A DNA stretch of 54,556 nt from DASQPA01 sp035644215 (GCA_035644215.1 DASQPA010000319.1:1-54556); one strand, 5' to 3'; counted from the stretch's first letter, positions 40,508-49,137 are shown. The notes: generated by a model not told the origin, from the letters alone. Numbers and translations are program-made.

Positions 40508-41608
40508 TTACGACCCGCTCGGCAGCTGGCTCTCGATGGCCGACAGGTGCTCCAGGATCAGCTGCAGGCGGAAGGCGGTGGTGTCCTTGAGCTTCTGGCC
40601 GCAGGATTCGGCGGCGGCGCTGGCCAGGCGGAAGGCTTCGTTCAGATGCTCCTGGAGGTTGGAGTCGGGCGCCTGGGGGATGCGGACGCCGTCCGCGGCG
40701 TGGCGCAGGGCCGGGCAGACGTCGACCGCGGAGGGGCGCTGGGCGGCCCGGATGTTGCGCGCGAACGGCTCGATCTGCTGCCGGTAGGCGGCGGCCCAGG
40801 CGCGGAACTGCTGGCCGACCAGCGCCACCCCCTGGGCCTGGCGCTCGCGCATGGTCTTCTCCTGGCGCTCGCGCTTCATCCGGATCTCCAGCTCCTCGGC
40901 GGTCCGCCGTTCGTTGACCAGGGCCTCGCGGTCCTCCTCTTCCTTGACCTTCAACCGCTTCTTCTCGTCCTCGCGCGCCTGGTCGTCGGCGGCGAGCTGC
41001 TGGGCCTCGGCGACCTCGGCCGCTGCACGGGCGGCGCGCTGGGCGGTGAGCTGGGCCTTGGCCGCCAGCTCGCCGAGCTTCTCCTTGGCGGCGGCGCGAA
41101 CGTTCAGGTTCCAGTCCTGGGTCAGGCTGGTGCGCTCGGCGGGCGTCAAGGGGACCAGGCTCGCGAGCTTCTCGCGGGCTTCGCGGACGGCCTTCTGCAC
41201 CCGGTCGTGATCGGCCACGAAGCTCTTCAGGTTGTCCCCGGTGGGGCCACCGGCGGCCAGGGCGCAGAACTGCGCCTGCCGGGTCTGCCAGTCGACCAGG
41301 AGGTTGCGGATCTCCCCCTCCTCCGCCGAGGCCGGGCGGACGGCGTTCTCCGCAAAGGGAAGGCCCGTCTGGACCTCCGCCGCAGGCTCGGCCCCCGCGT
41401 TTTCGACGAAAGCGCGGACGGCGGCGTCCGGCGGCGTCCCGGCGCTCGTCGCCTGCTTGTAGGCCTCGAAAATGCCTTCGGCCAGCGGATCGCAGGCCTT
41501 CTGGTTGGCGTCGAGAATCGCGAGGGCGGTCTTGTCGGCCGGGGTGGAGCCCCCGTGACAGCCGACGAGCAGCAACAGACCGATCGGGAGGAGGATGGCT
41601 CTTTTCAT
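40508..41608 (-). CDS. Coiled-coil lipoprotein of unknown function
   Basis: 366 aa from the ATG with AAAGGG upstream. A lipoprotein signal ends LLLLVGC (Cys about 17). A helical domain follows, then a long charged coiled coil (about 185-270, Glu/Arg/Lys/Gln-rich), then a C-terminal helical domain with two further Cys. It has no recognised catalytic motif. It is probably a periplasmic structural or tethering protein. Confidence 0.78.
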   Translation of the reverse strand: MKRAILLPIGLLLLVGCHGGSTPADKTALAILDANQKACDPLAEGIFEAYKQATSAGTPPDAAVRAFVENAGAEPAAEVQTGLPFAENAVRPASAEEGEIRNLLVDWQTRQAQFCALAAGGPTGDNLKSFVADHDRVQKAVREAREKLASLVPLTPAERTSLTQDWNLNVRAAAKEKLGELAAKAQLTAQRAARAAAEVAEAQQLAADDQAREDEKKRLKVKEEEDREALVNERRTAEELEIRMKRERQEKTMRERQAQGVALVGQQFRAWAAAYRQQIEPFARNIRAAQRPSAVDVCPALRHAADGVRIPQAPDSNLQEHLNEAFRLASAAAESCGQKLKDTTAFRLQLILEHLSAIESQLPSGS

Positions 41609-41831
41609 GCGCAACCCTTTTGGATGCCGCACCCGGACCGTGTCGCCGGGTGCTCCGGAAGAAGCAGAAATTGGGGTGATCCTACCACGGGGGCGGGCGG
41701 GGGGCGAAGGGGGCGGTCCGGAGGCTCGGGATCGAGCTGCGCCCGGCGGAGGAGAGGTTCACGGCGGGGGCGGCGGGCCCTCCGGCCGTCATAGAGGAGC
41801 GGAAACTTAAAGACCGGGCCCAAAGCCCGGT

Positions 41832-42240
41832 AAAGTCCGAAAAAGTCTCTCTAAACTCCGAATGCCCCTCGATAAACTGAAGTGCGCGGCCTTAAAACTC
41901 CTTCAGGCTCTCGAGAAACTGAAACACGCGGCCTCAAAAGTCGACTTGTCGCTGGATAAACTGCAACGCGCGGCCTCAAAACTCCAACAGCCCCTCGATA
42001 AACTGAATCACGGGCGCGCTAAACCGTTGTTGCCGGGCCAGAAAGTACTTTGGCGACGTTCCGCGGAGTTTTGACGACCTCCGCGCCGACTTTATCGCGG
42101 TTCGAACCTCGTTTGGAGACCTCCGAGACCGGTTTAGCGAGGCCGTGTCGCTCCTTGGCGACCCCTGGGGAGCCCTTGGAGGCCTCCAACTCCACTTCCG
42201 GGAGAGTCCGAAGTCGTTTATCGGCCCCGCGTCGCCCGTT
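41832..42240. repeat. 21-bp-phased A/T-tract array, locus 2
   Basis: AAAC or AAAG recurs at exact 21-bp steps: 41832, 41853, 41874, 41895, 41916, 41937, 41958, 41979, 42000, 42021, 42042. Every second unit resembles GATAAACTGAA (41871, 41913, 41955, 41997), a 42-bp higher-order period. From 42069 the polarity changes and T-tracts continue on the same 21-bp grid (42070, 42091, 42112, 42133, then weaker ones to about 42239). TCAAAACTCC on the left and CGGAGTTTTGA on the right are inverses. CGGAGTTTTGACG is shared with locus 1. It lies upstream of the lipoprotein gene and downstream of the HepT gene. Confidence 0.9.
41862..42074 (+). other. Possible heptad-repeat ORF inside the locus 2 array
   Basis: A 70-codon ATG ORF reads PLDKLKCAALKLLQ, ALEKLKHAASKVDL, SLDKLQRAASKLQQ, a clear leucine/alanine heptad pattern because the DNA period equals seven codons. 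No ribosome site is visible. The reading frame may be a by-product of the repeat, so I do not call it a gene. Confidence 0.25.
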
Positions 42241-42454
42241 ATCGCGGGCGGCGGGCCGCCAGCGCCGCGGTGGCCCTATGGATCGCCCTGCGCTACGAGC
42301 CCGCCGAGGGGGCCGGCTGCTGCCCCCGCTTCACCTCCGCGATCACCTGCTGCGCTGCACCTCCTGGGCCTTGAAGATCCAGACCATCTCGTCGGCGACC
42401 GTCACCACCTCGGCCGTCCGCCCCTCCTCCAGGAGGACGAGCGCGAGGTGAGGC
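42241..42454. other. Gene-free stretch right of the array
   Basis: 214 bp of moderately GC-rich sequence before the HepT stop codon. GCCCAGGAGGTGC-like purine stretches occur on the minus strand, but I see no gene, repeat or RNA in it. Confidence 0.35.
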
Positions 42455-42826
42455 TCACCAGGGCGTAGTCGTAGGATGCTCCTCGTCGTCTGCCAGAGCA
42501 GACTCCAGTAACCGAACGAGGGGAGGTAGGCTGTCTTGAACCGTGGCCCACAGGATGTCCAGGTTGATGTCGAAGTAGGCGTGGATCAGTCGGTTGCGCA
42601 TGCCGACGACATCGGGCCAGGGGATTCCGTCGAGATCTGAGCAGGTGCCGGAGCTCACCTTGCTGGCGGCCTCGCCGATAACAGAGATCAAACGGACCAG
42701 AGCGTCTGCGAGAGGATCGTCCTCGGCATCAAGGTCTTCGCGGTCACGTCCTGCAGCCAGGCGCGCCGCCTTCCTGGCAGCGTCGAGCATGTGCTGTAGG
42801 CGGATCCTGTCATCCTCGGGCAGCAC
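42455..42826 (-). CDS. hepT: HepT-like toxin (DUF86)
   Basis: 123 aa from a GTG start. A helical protein with VGMRNRLIHAYFDINLDILW, the RX4H-x-Y motif of HEPN ribonucleases, and EAASKVS. In MNT/HEPN pairs the HEPN toxin cleaves RNA and is neutralised by AMP transfer from the nucleotidyltransferase. It overlaps the upstream nucleotidyltransferase gene by 17 bp. Lower GC than the core. Confidence 0.85.
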   Translation of the reverse strand: MLPEDDRIRLQHMLDAARKAARLAAGRDREDLDAEDDPLADALVRLISVIGEAASKVSSGTCSDLDGIPWPDVVGMRNRLIHAYFDINLDILWATVQDSLPPLVRLLESALADDEEHPTTTPW

Positions 42827-43838
42827 GCAACTCCACCGCCTCCTGCAAGACTTCTTGCCGGAAATACCGGCTCAGGTCGCCCGCTGTACGGAGGTCAACT
42901 TTGAATCCGGTCAGCTCGCCCAACTCCCTTTCCATGCGGGCCATGTCCAGCAGAGTGACGCGCGTCCCGGGCTCGAACTCCACCAGCAGGTCCAAGTCGC
43001 TGTCCTCGCGAAAGTCATCGATCCTGTCTCCCAGAATGGAGCCGAAGGCCTTGAGGTGGCGGATGGAATTCTGACGGCAGTAGCCGTCGATCTCCCGGAG
43101 CCGCCTCCTCAGATCCTCTTCGTCGTCAGCACGGATGACCGGGATTTGGAAATACGGCGATTCCCGCCGGAGGATTCTCCCTTCGACCTCCACGTCAAGG
43201 AGGAGAGCTTGGTCGCGCAGGATCGAGATGCGTCTGAATCGATTCACCGGCGCCTCCCTGGCATACCACTCCTGGACCTTCTGCCTCAGGATCGGTGCTC
43301 CCCGCTGCAAGGGGAGCAACAGGCCGATCCCCGTCAAGTCGTAGATGAGAATGTGGTCCAGATCGAAGCGGCCGCGCCTGAGCCCCTCAGCTTTCTGGAG
43401 GAAAGCCGAGAAGAGGATCTCCGCCCATAGCTGAGCTGCTTCCTTCTCTGGCGTGTTGATGTCGACGGGCAAGACCAGGGGGTCCTCGTCCTCGGCCCTG
43501 CTCGCCGCTGCGAGCCTCCTCTGGTACTCCTGTGTGGAGCCGTCCGTCAGCTCGAATGTCTCCCGCCGCCCATCAGGCCACTCGAGAACGAAGTCCGGAG
43601 GGTCTTGTCCCTTGGGGGGCTTTCTCAGGGTTACAGGGAGAGGTAGGAGGTCCTCTCCGGCAAGGAGACGCAGGTAACGCACCATGCAGAAGTGTTCCCG
43701 ATGATCCCTGCTCCTCCCTTCGTGTCGCGCGGGAACCGGCTGGTCGAGCCGGTCGAGGGTCTCCAGCAAGTGGTCGCGATCCTCGAAGGTGACCGAGTCA
43801 CCTGGTCTGAGGAGGATTTTGTCGATGTCGTGGACCAT
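42810..43838 (-). CDS. mntA: MNT-type nucleotidyltransferase antitoxin with an extra N-terminal nuclease-like domain
   Basis: 342 aa from the ATG at MVHDIDKILL (GAAGGG upstream); an ATG nine codons earlier is possible. The C-terminal ~95 residues are a minimal nucleotidyltransferase: KAFGSILGDRIDDF followed by SDLDLLVEF, the GS...DxD triad, then FKVDLRT. That part alone is a complete MntA. The N-terminal ~235 residues are extra: PPDFVLEWPDGRRETFELTDG resembles the PD...ExT/K core of PD-(D/E)XK-like domains seen in defence-linked proteins (Asp, Glu kept; usual Lys is Thr). It pairs with HepT as a type VII-like module. The nuclease reading is tentative. Confidence 0.75.
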   Translation of the reverse strand: MVHDIDKILLRPGDSVTFEDRDHLLETLDRLDQPVPARHEGRSRDHREHFCMVRYLRLLAGEDLLPLPVTLRKPPKGQDPPDFVLEWPDGRRETFELTDGSTQEYQRRLAAASRAEDEDPLVLPVDINTPEKEAAQLWAEILFSAFLQKAEGLRRGRFDLDHILIYDLTGIGLLLPLQRGAPILRQKVQEWYAREAPVNRFRRISILRDQALLLDVEVEGRILRRESPYFQIPVIRADDEEDLRRRLREIDGYCRQNSIRHLKAFGSILGDRIDDFREDSDLDLLVEFEPGTRVTLLDMARMERELGELTGFKVDLRTAGDLSRYFRQEVLQEAVELRAARG

Positions 43839-44033
43839 CGCTCTACCCTTCGTGGGGATATTCATCGACGAATAGGCGCAGAACCCTGCCGTGCCACCCC
43901 GATACTCCAGCAGGCCTTCCTCTGGACAGTATACCTGCCGGACCCACGCCCCACGCCGCGATCCAGCCGATCGGGTACAAAAGTGCCAGTCTTTTCAAGA
44001 TCTTACGACCCGGAAACCACGAGGGAGAGGAAT

Positions 44034-44109
44034 TGGTGGAGCAGAAGGGATTCGAACCCTCGACCCCCACGTTGCGAACGTGGTGCTCTCCCAGCTGAGC
44101 TACTGCCCC
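44034..44109 (-). tRNA. tRNA-Ala (anticodon CGC)
   Basis: 76 nt with encoded CCA. Acceptor GGGGCAG/CTGCTCC contains the G3-U70 wobble pair, the alanine identity element. The anticodon arm is CCACG-TTCGCAA-CGTGG with anticodon CGC (codon GCG); the T-arm contains GGTTCGAATCC and the D-arm AGCTCAGCTGGGAGAGC. The 3' end faces the MNT/HepT module 195 bp away. Confidence 0.97.
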
Positions 44110-44239
44110 ACGAGAGACCGCGTATTCTAACCGGGGACCCCCCGCTCGGCAAGCCGGGCTTCGGATTCGCCCGCACCCCCCTCCCGCAACCGGCTCAGCC
44201 CGCTTTGACCTGCGGCGCCCCTGCACATAGGCTTGGCCC

Positions 44240-44878
44240 ATGTCCGTGACCGGCCTCTGGCCGTGGCTCGTCCTCTTCGGTCTCGGGGCGTTCCATGGCT
44301 TGAACCCGGGCATGGGCTGGCTCTTCGCCGTGGGGCTCGGTCTCCAGGAGCGGCGGCGGGGGGCGGTGCTCGCCGCGCTGCTCCCCATCGCCCTCGGCCA
44401 TGCCCTCTCGATCGCCGCGGTCCTCGCCGTCCTCTGGGCCGCCCGGGAGAGCCTGCCGGCCGGGGTGCTCCGGGGGGTGGCGGCGGCGGTCCTCCTCGGT
44501 TTCGGCCTCTACCGACTGATCCGCACCCGCCATCCTGGGGAGGAGGGGATGCGGGTCAGCTTCCGCCATCTCACCGCCTGGTCCTTCCTCATGGCCTCGG
44601 CGCACGGCGCGGGGCTGATGCTGGTCCCCCTCCTCCTCGGCGGCCAGGCGCACGCCGGCCACACGATGCACATGCCGGCCGCGCCCTTCGCCACCCCCCT
44701 CGCCTGGCTGGGAGCGGTCGCCGTCCACACCTTGGGCCACCTGCTGGTCGCCGCCCTCGTGGCCCTCCTGGTCTACGAGAAGCTCGGCCTCTCCCTCCTG
44801 CGCCGCGCCGCGTTCAACCTGGATCTCCTCTGGGGGATCGCGCTGGTGGTCTGCGGGGTGGTGATCCTGGTGGTCTGA
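44240..44878 (+). CDS. Conserved multi-pass membrane protein
   Basis: 212 aa with about six membrane helices. Conserved features are FHGLNPGMGWLFAVGLGLQ, ALGHALSIA, SFLMASAHGAGLM and VHTLGHLLVAALVALLVYEKLGL. It recurs in many proteobacterial and acidobacterial genomes without a known function. The repeated His-containing helices recall NicO/RcnA metal exporters, but the HX4DH motif of that family is missing. A His-rich loop (HAGHTMHM) could bind metal. Confidence 0.75.
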   Translation: MSVTGLWPWLVLFGLGAFHGLNPGMGWLFAVGLGLQERRRGAVLAALLPIALGHALSIAAVLAVLWAARESLPAGVLRGVAAAVLLGFGLYRLIRTRHPGEEGMRVSFRHLTAWSFLMASAHGAGLMLVPLLLGGQAHAGHTMHMPAAPFATPLAWLGAVAVHTLGHLLVAALVALLVYEKLGLSLLRRAAFNLDLLWGIALVVCGVVILVV

Positions 44879-44916
44879 GGCGGCACAGCCCCGGTGCTTG
44901 CGCTACTATTGACGAC

Positions 44917-45252
44917 ATGACAGCCCACCCGCTGCTGCTCACCCTGGCGCTCCTCCCTGGCGCCGCCGCTCCCATCCCGGCCCACGTCTCGCCGCACCGT
45001 ATCGACTTCGCCACACAGATCCAACCTATCCTCACGGCGCGCTGTCAGCCCTGCCACTTCCCCGTCGGCAAGATGTACGCCAGCCTCCCCTTCGACCGCG
45101 CCGAGACGGTTCTCCGGCTGCGGGAGAAGCTCTTCACCCGCTTGAAGGACGAGAGCGAGCGGCGGACGATCCGGCAGTTCCTGGCCGAGCATCCCGCGCC
45201 CGCCCCAGCACCGCCGTCGACAGGCCGAACAGCACCAGGTTCGCCAGGTTGA
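44917..45252 (+). CDS. Small exported cytochrome c-like protein
   Basis: 111 aa. A signal-peptide-like N-terminus (to about residue 22) is followed by IQPILTARCQPCHFPVGKM with one CxxCH haem-binding motif, similar to the single-haem domain of Planctomycetes-type PSCyt1 proteins, and ERRTIRQFLAEH. The last ~25 residues (Pro/Ala) are antisense to the 3' end of the convergent gene. It starts 38 bp after the membrane protein. It may donate or carry electrons; partner unknown. Confidence 0.7.
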   Translation: MTAHPLLLTLALLPGAAAPIPAHVSPHRIDFATQIQPILTARCQPCHFPVGKMYASLPFDRAETVLRLREKLFTRLKDESERRTIRQFLAEHPAPAPAPPSTGRTAPGSPG

Positions 45253-45859
45253 GGCCGCAGGGCAGGAGGACGAGGCGGAGGGTGAGGGAGAACCGGGTGA
45301 GGAGCAGGAAGAAGAGCGCCAGCGGGAGAGGGCTGCAGAGGGCCATCCAGCGCGGATAGAGGGTGGGCCGGAACACCACGAGCCACGAGAAGAGGAGGGA
45401 GAGCGCGGCGATGCCGGTGAGGATGACGGCGCCGAGCCCTTGGTGCGCCGGCCGGACCGCGGCGGCGACCGCGGAGAGGAGGGCGGGCGCGGCGCCGGTC
45501 TCCTGCAGAGCGTGGAGGGCGAGGCCGATCGGCGCAAACATGGCGTGAAAGGCGGTGCCGAGGGCGAACGTCCCGGCGCTCAAGAAAAAGAACGAGCGCG
45601 CGGGCACCCTACCCGCGGGACGGAGCCCCAGGGAGACCTGCCAGAACCCCGCGATCTCCAGCAGGATGCCGAAGACTCCCAGGAAATGACCGAGGAGGAG
45701 CCGGCCGGGGGCGACGTCGAGGAGATAGAGGTAGTCCCTCGAGGCCAGGTGGGACGCCTCCGGGGTGTATTGGAGGGCAAGGTCAGAAACGGCCGTCGCC
45801 AGGGCTCCGACGATGCCGATCCACCCTGCAGCACGGAAAGACCGCGGTTCGAGGGGCAT
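45134..45859 (-). CDS. Multi-pass membrane protein of unknown function
   Basis: 241 aa from the ATG at MPLEPRSFRAAGW; upstream in-frame starts (to 45910) are possible and no ribosome site decides it. About six hydrophobic segments, including WIGIVGALATAVSDLAL and GHFLGVFGILLEIAGFWQ; it looks like a DUF6796-type family. The C-terminal ~25 residues are Arg/Ala-rich and overlap the cytochrome-like gene by 119 bp on the opposite strand. One of the two ends may be mis-called. Confidence 0.65.
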   Translation of the reverse strand: MPLEPRSFRAAGWIGIVGALATAVSDLALQYTPEASHLASRDYLYLLDVAPGRLLLGHFLGVFGILLEIAGFWQVSLGLRPAGRVPARSFFFLSAGTFALGTAFHAMFAPIGLALHALQETGAAPALLSAVAAAVRPAHQGLGAVILTGIAALSLLFSWLVVFRPTLYPRWMALCSPLPLALFFLLLTRFSLTLRLVLLPCGLNLANLVLFGLSTAVLGRARDARPGTAGSSAARSRPSSG

Positions 45860-46014
45860 GGAGGGGAAGAATATCGCAGTCGACACCCTCGCCCTATTTA
45901 CGCCTGCCACTGCAATCAGGTAGAATCCCGAAACTCCGGCGCTCTCCGGCCGTATCCGTCCACTGGCCCCTTCCGGGCCTCCACCAGCGCGGGTCTCCGG
46001 AGATAAGGAACGAC

Positions 46015-47265
46015 ATGGCTGCTGAAAAGAGTAAGTTGGAAGGGCTGCGCATCGAGCGCCATCGCGACGCCGAGGAGGAGACTGGGTCCAGGCTCTGGCT
46101 CGTCCTCGTCGTCCTCGCGATCGCTTTGGGGCTCGGCCTCTGGTTCTTCCTCGGCCGCTCGCAGGGCAAACCCGTGAAGGTGGCGGCCGTCCATGCGCGG
46201 CCGGCGGGCGTCGCCGGCACGGTTCTCAATGCCTCGGGCTACGTCACCGCCCGGCGGGCCGCGACCGTCTCGTCGAAGATCACCGGCAAGGTGTCCGAGG
46301 TGCTGATCGAGGAGGGCATGGCGGTGCAGTCGGGGCAGGTGCTCGCCCGCCTGGACGACGCCACCTCCCAGCGCCAGCACGCCCTCGCCGTGGCGCAGCT
46401 CGACTCGGCCCGCCGGTCGCTGACCGAGAACGAGGTGCGCCTGAAGCAGGCGAAGCTCAGCCAGGAGCGTGCCCACCGGCTGGCCGCCCAGGGCATCTCG
46501 ACCCAGGCCGACGCCGACGCCGCCGACGCCGAGGCGAGCTCCTTCGCCGCCCGGCTCGACCTCGGCCGCCAGGAGGTGGTGGTCGCCGAGCGCCAGCTCG
46601 CGGCGCGCCAGCAGGACCTCGACGACACCATCATCCGCGCCCCCTTCACCGGCGTCGCGGTGACCAAGGACGCCCAGCCGGGTGAGATGATCTCCCCGGT
46701 GTCGGCGGGCGGCGGCTTCACCCGCACCGGCATCTGCACCCTGGTCGACATGACCTCCCTGGAGATCGACGTCGACGTCAACGAGAGCTACATCGGCCGG
46801 GTCAAGCCGGGGCAGAAGGCGCAGGCGGTTCTCGACGCCTACCCGGACTGGACGATCCCGGCCCACGTCATCACCACCATCCCCACCGCCGACCGCCAGA
46901 AGGCGACGGTCAAGGTGCGGGTCGCCTTCGAGCAGCTCGACCCGCGGATCCTCCCCGACATGGGGGTCAAGGTCGCCTTCCTCTCCGACGAGCCGGCCGG
47001 AGCGCCGGGTGCGGGGGGACCGGCGGTGCCGACGGCCAAGCCGGAGATCGTCATTCCCAAGAGCGCGGTGCGCCAGGAGAACGGCAAGGACGTAGTCTTC
47101 GTCCTCGCGACCGGCGGCAACCACGTCGAGCGGCGAGCCGTGCGGCTCGGGCCGGGGCAGGGGGACCAGGCCATCGTCATCTCCGGGCTTACCGAGAGCG
47201 ACCGGGTGGTGATCGAGGGACCGACCGACTTGAAGGACGGCGACCCCGTCAAGATCCAGGAATAG
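46015..47265 (+). CDS. HlyD/MacA-family efflux periplasmic adaptor
   Basis: 416 aa. A cytoplasmic head and membrane helix (about 26-46) are followed by the barrel-sandwich/lipoyl segment (GKVSEVLIEEGMAVQSGQVLARLD), a long alpha-helical hairpin (about 125-205), and beta-barrel and MP-proximal domains. It is the adaptor of a MacAB-like tripartite pump. ATPase and two permease genes follow at 16-bp or tighter spacing; an outer-membrane channel is not in the window. GATAAGGAA precedes the ATG. Confidence 0.9.
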   Translation: MAAEKSKLEGLRIERHRDAEEETGSRLWLVLVVLAIALGLGLWFFLGRSQGKPVKVAAVHARPAGVAGTVLNASGYVTARRAATVSSKITGKVSEVLIEEGMAVQSGQVLARLDDATSQRQHALAVAQLDSARRSLTENEVRLKQAKLSQERAHRLAAQGISTQADADAADAEASSFAARLDLGRQEVVVAERQLAARQQDLDDTIIRAPFTGVAVTKDAQPGEMISPVSAGGGFTRTGICTLVDMTSLEIDVDVNESYIGRVKPGQKAQAVLDAYPDWTIPAHVITTIPTADRQKATVKVRVAFEQLDPRILPDMGVKVAFLSDEPAGAPGAGGPAVPTAKPEIVIPKSAVRQENGKDVVFVLATGGNHVERRAVRLGPGQGDQAIVISGLTESDRVVIEGPTDLKDGDPVKIQE

Positions 47266-47281
47266 GACACAAGGAGAGCAG

Positions 47282-47980
47282 ATGGCAGAGAACGGCAACG
47301 CCCTGGTCCGCGTCATGGACGTGCACAAGGTCTTCCGTCGCGGCGAGGAGCGGATCGAGATCCTGAACGGTTTGAACCTCGAAGTGGGGAAAGGCGAGTT
47401 CCTCGCCCTGATGGGCCCTTCGGGGTCCGGCAAGACGACCCTCTTGAACCTCCTGGGCGGGCTCGACCGCCCGACCTCGGGCACCATCGAGGTGGCGGGC
47501 GAGGCGATCGGCAACCTGTCCGAGGGCCGGCTCGCCGGTTGGCGCGCGCGCCACATCGGCTTCGTCTTCCAGCTCTACAACCTCCTGCCGGCGCTGACCG
47601 CGGAGAAGAACGTCGAGCTGCCGCTCCTGCTGACCGGCCTCTCGAAGGGCGAGCGCCGGAAGCACGTCGCCACCGCGCTCGACGTCGTGGGGCTCGCCCA
47701 GCGCTCCAAGCACTACCCGCGGCAGCTGTCGGGCGGCCAGGAGCAGCGGGTGGGCATCGCCCGCGCCATCGTCACCGACCCCACGCTCCTCCTCTGCGAC
47801 GAGCCGACCGGCGACCTCGACCGCAAGGCCGGCGACGAGATCCTGGACCTCCTCCAGGCGCTCAACCGCGAGCACGGCAAGACCATCATCATGGTGACCC
47901 ACGACCCCCACGCCGCCGCCCGTGCCGGCCGCACCGTCCACCTCGACAAGGGTCGCCTCTCTCTGGAGCCCGCGGCATGA
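47282..47980 (+). CDS. ABC transporter ATPase, MacB/LolD type
   Basis: 232 aa. Walker A GPSGSGKTTLL, signature LSGGQEQRVG, Walker B LLLCDEPTGDLD, H-loop MVTHD. The signature reads GGQEQR, as in MacB/LolD. It partners the two following permeases. Its stop overlaps the next ATG (ATGA). Confidence 0.93.
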   Translation: MAENGNALVRVMDVHKVFRRGEERIEILNGLNLEVGKGEFLALMGPSGSGKTTLLNLLGGLDRPTSGTIEVAGEAIGNLSEGRLAGWRARHIGFVFQLYNLLPALTAEKNVELPLLLTGLSKGERRKHVATALDVVGLAQRSKHYPRQLSGGQEQRVGIARAIVTDPTLLLCDEPTGDLDRKAGDEILDLLQALNREHGKTIIMVTHDPHAAARAGRTVHLDKGRLSLEPAA

Positions 47981-49134
47981 AATTCCTCCCCATCGTCTGG
48001 GCCAGCCTGACCCGCCGCAAGGTGCGGACGCTCTTCACCTTGCTCTCGGTCCTCTTCGCCTTCGTGGTTTTCGGCTACCTGGGCGCCATCCGGCAGGCCT
48101 TCCGGGTCGGCGTCGACGTCTCGGGGGCCGACCGGATGCTGGTCATCCACAAGGTGTCGCTCATCCAGCCGCTGCCCATCTCCTACGGCGACCGCATCGC
48201 CTCAGTGCCGGGGGTGAAGGCGGTGACGCACGCCAACTGGTTCGGCGGCATCTACCAGGATCCCAAGAACTTCTTCGGCCAGATGGCGGTCGACACCGAC
48301 ACCTATCTCAACCTGTATCCGGAGCTGGTTCTCTCCCCGGCGCAGAAGGCGGCCTGGCTCGCCGACCGTACCGGCGCCATCGTCGGCAAGACGACGGCCG
48401 AGCGCTTCGGCTGGAAGGTGGGCGACCGCATCCCCATCCAGGCGACCATCTACCGGCGGAAGGACGGCGCGAAGACCTGGGAGTTCACCCTGGACGGCAT
48501 CTACACCGGCAAGGAGAAGGGGAACGACACCAGCAACATGTTCTTCCACTACGACTACCTGAAGGAGGCGAGCGTCAACCTAAGGGACAACGTCGGCTGG
48601 TACATCATCCGCATCGCCGACCCCAAAACCACCACCCAGATGGCGACGAAGATCGACTCGCTGTTCGCCAACTCGCCGGCCGAGACCAAGACCTCGACCG
48701 AGCAGGCGTTCGCCCAGGGCTTCGCCGACCAGGTCGGCGACATCGGGACGATCATCGGCGGCGTCGTCTCGGCGGTCTTCTTCACCCTCCTCCTGGTCGC
48801 CGGCAACACCATGGCCCAGTCGGTCCGCGAGCGCACGAGTGAGCTCGCGGTGCTCAAAACCCTGGGCTTCACCGACCGCCGGATCCTCGTGCTCGTGCTC
48901 ACCGAGTCGCTCCTCTTGGCCATCGTCGGCGGCGGGCTCGGGCTGCTCCTCGCCTGGACGGCGGTGACCGTGCTCGGCGATCCGACCCACCAGTTCCTGC
49001 CCGTCTTCTTCCTGCCCGGCCGGGACATCGTCCTCGGGGTGGTGTTCGTGCTGCTCTTAGGCCTCGTGACCGGTATCATTCCAGCGTATCAAGCCATGCG
49101 TCTCAAGATCGTCGACGCGCTCCGGAGGCTTTAG
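47977..49134 (+). CDS. ABC transporter permease, MacB-like (first)
   Basis: 385 aa from the ATG overlapping the ATPase stop. N-terminal helix (about 18-40), periplasmic MacB_PCD domain (about 45-250) and three C-terminal helices with the FtsX motif VRERTSELAVLKTLGF. It probably assembles with its neighbour, the ATPase and the HlyD adaptor for export of lipid or peptide substrates. Confidence 0.9.
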   Translation: MKFLPIVWASLTRRKVRTLFTLLSVLFAFVVFGYLGAIRQAFRVGVDVSGADRMLVIHKVSLIQPLPISYGDRIASVPGVKAVTHANWFGGIYQDPKNFFGQMAVDTDTYLNLYPELVLSPAQKAAWLADRTGAIVGKTTAERFGWKVGDRIPIQATIYRRKDGAKTWEFTLDGIYTGKEKGNDTSNMFFHYDYLKEASVNLRDNVGWYIIRIADPKTTTQMATKIDSLFANSPAETKTSTEQAFAQGFADQVGDIGTIIGGVVSAVFFTLLLVAGNTMAQSVRERTSELAVLKTLGFTDRRILVLVLTESLLLAIVGGGLGLLLAWTAVTVLGDPTHQFLPVFFLPGRDIVLGVVFVLLLGLVTGIIPAYQAMRLKIVDALRRL

Positions 49135-49137
49135 ATC

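Noticed and set aside
44233..44916. Upstream extension of the cytochrome-like gene
   Set aside because: The frame runs through the membrane-protein gene in another phase; the ATG at 44917 opens a signal-peptide-like sequence.
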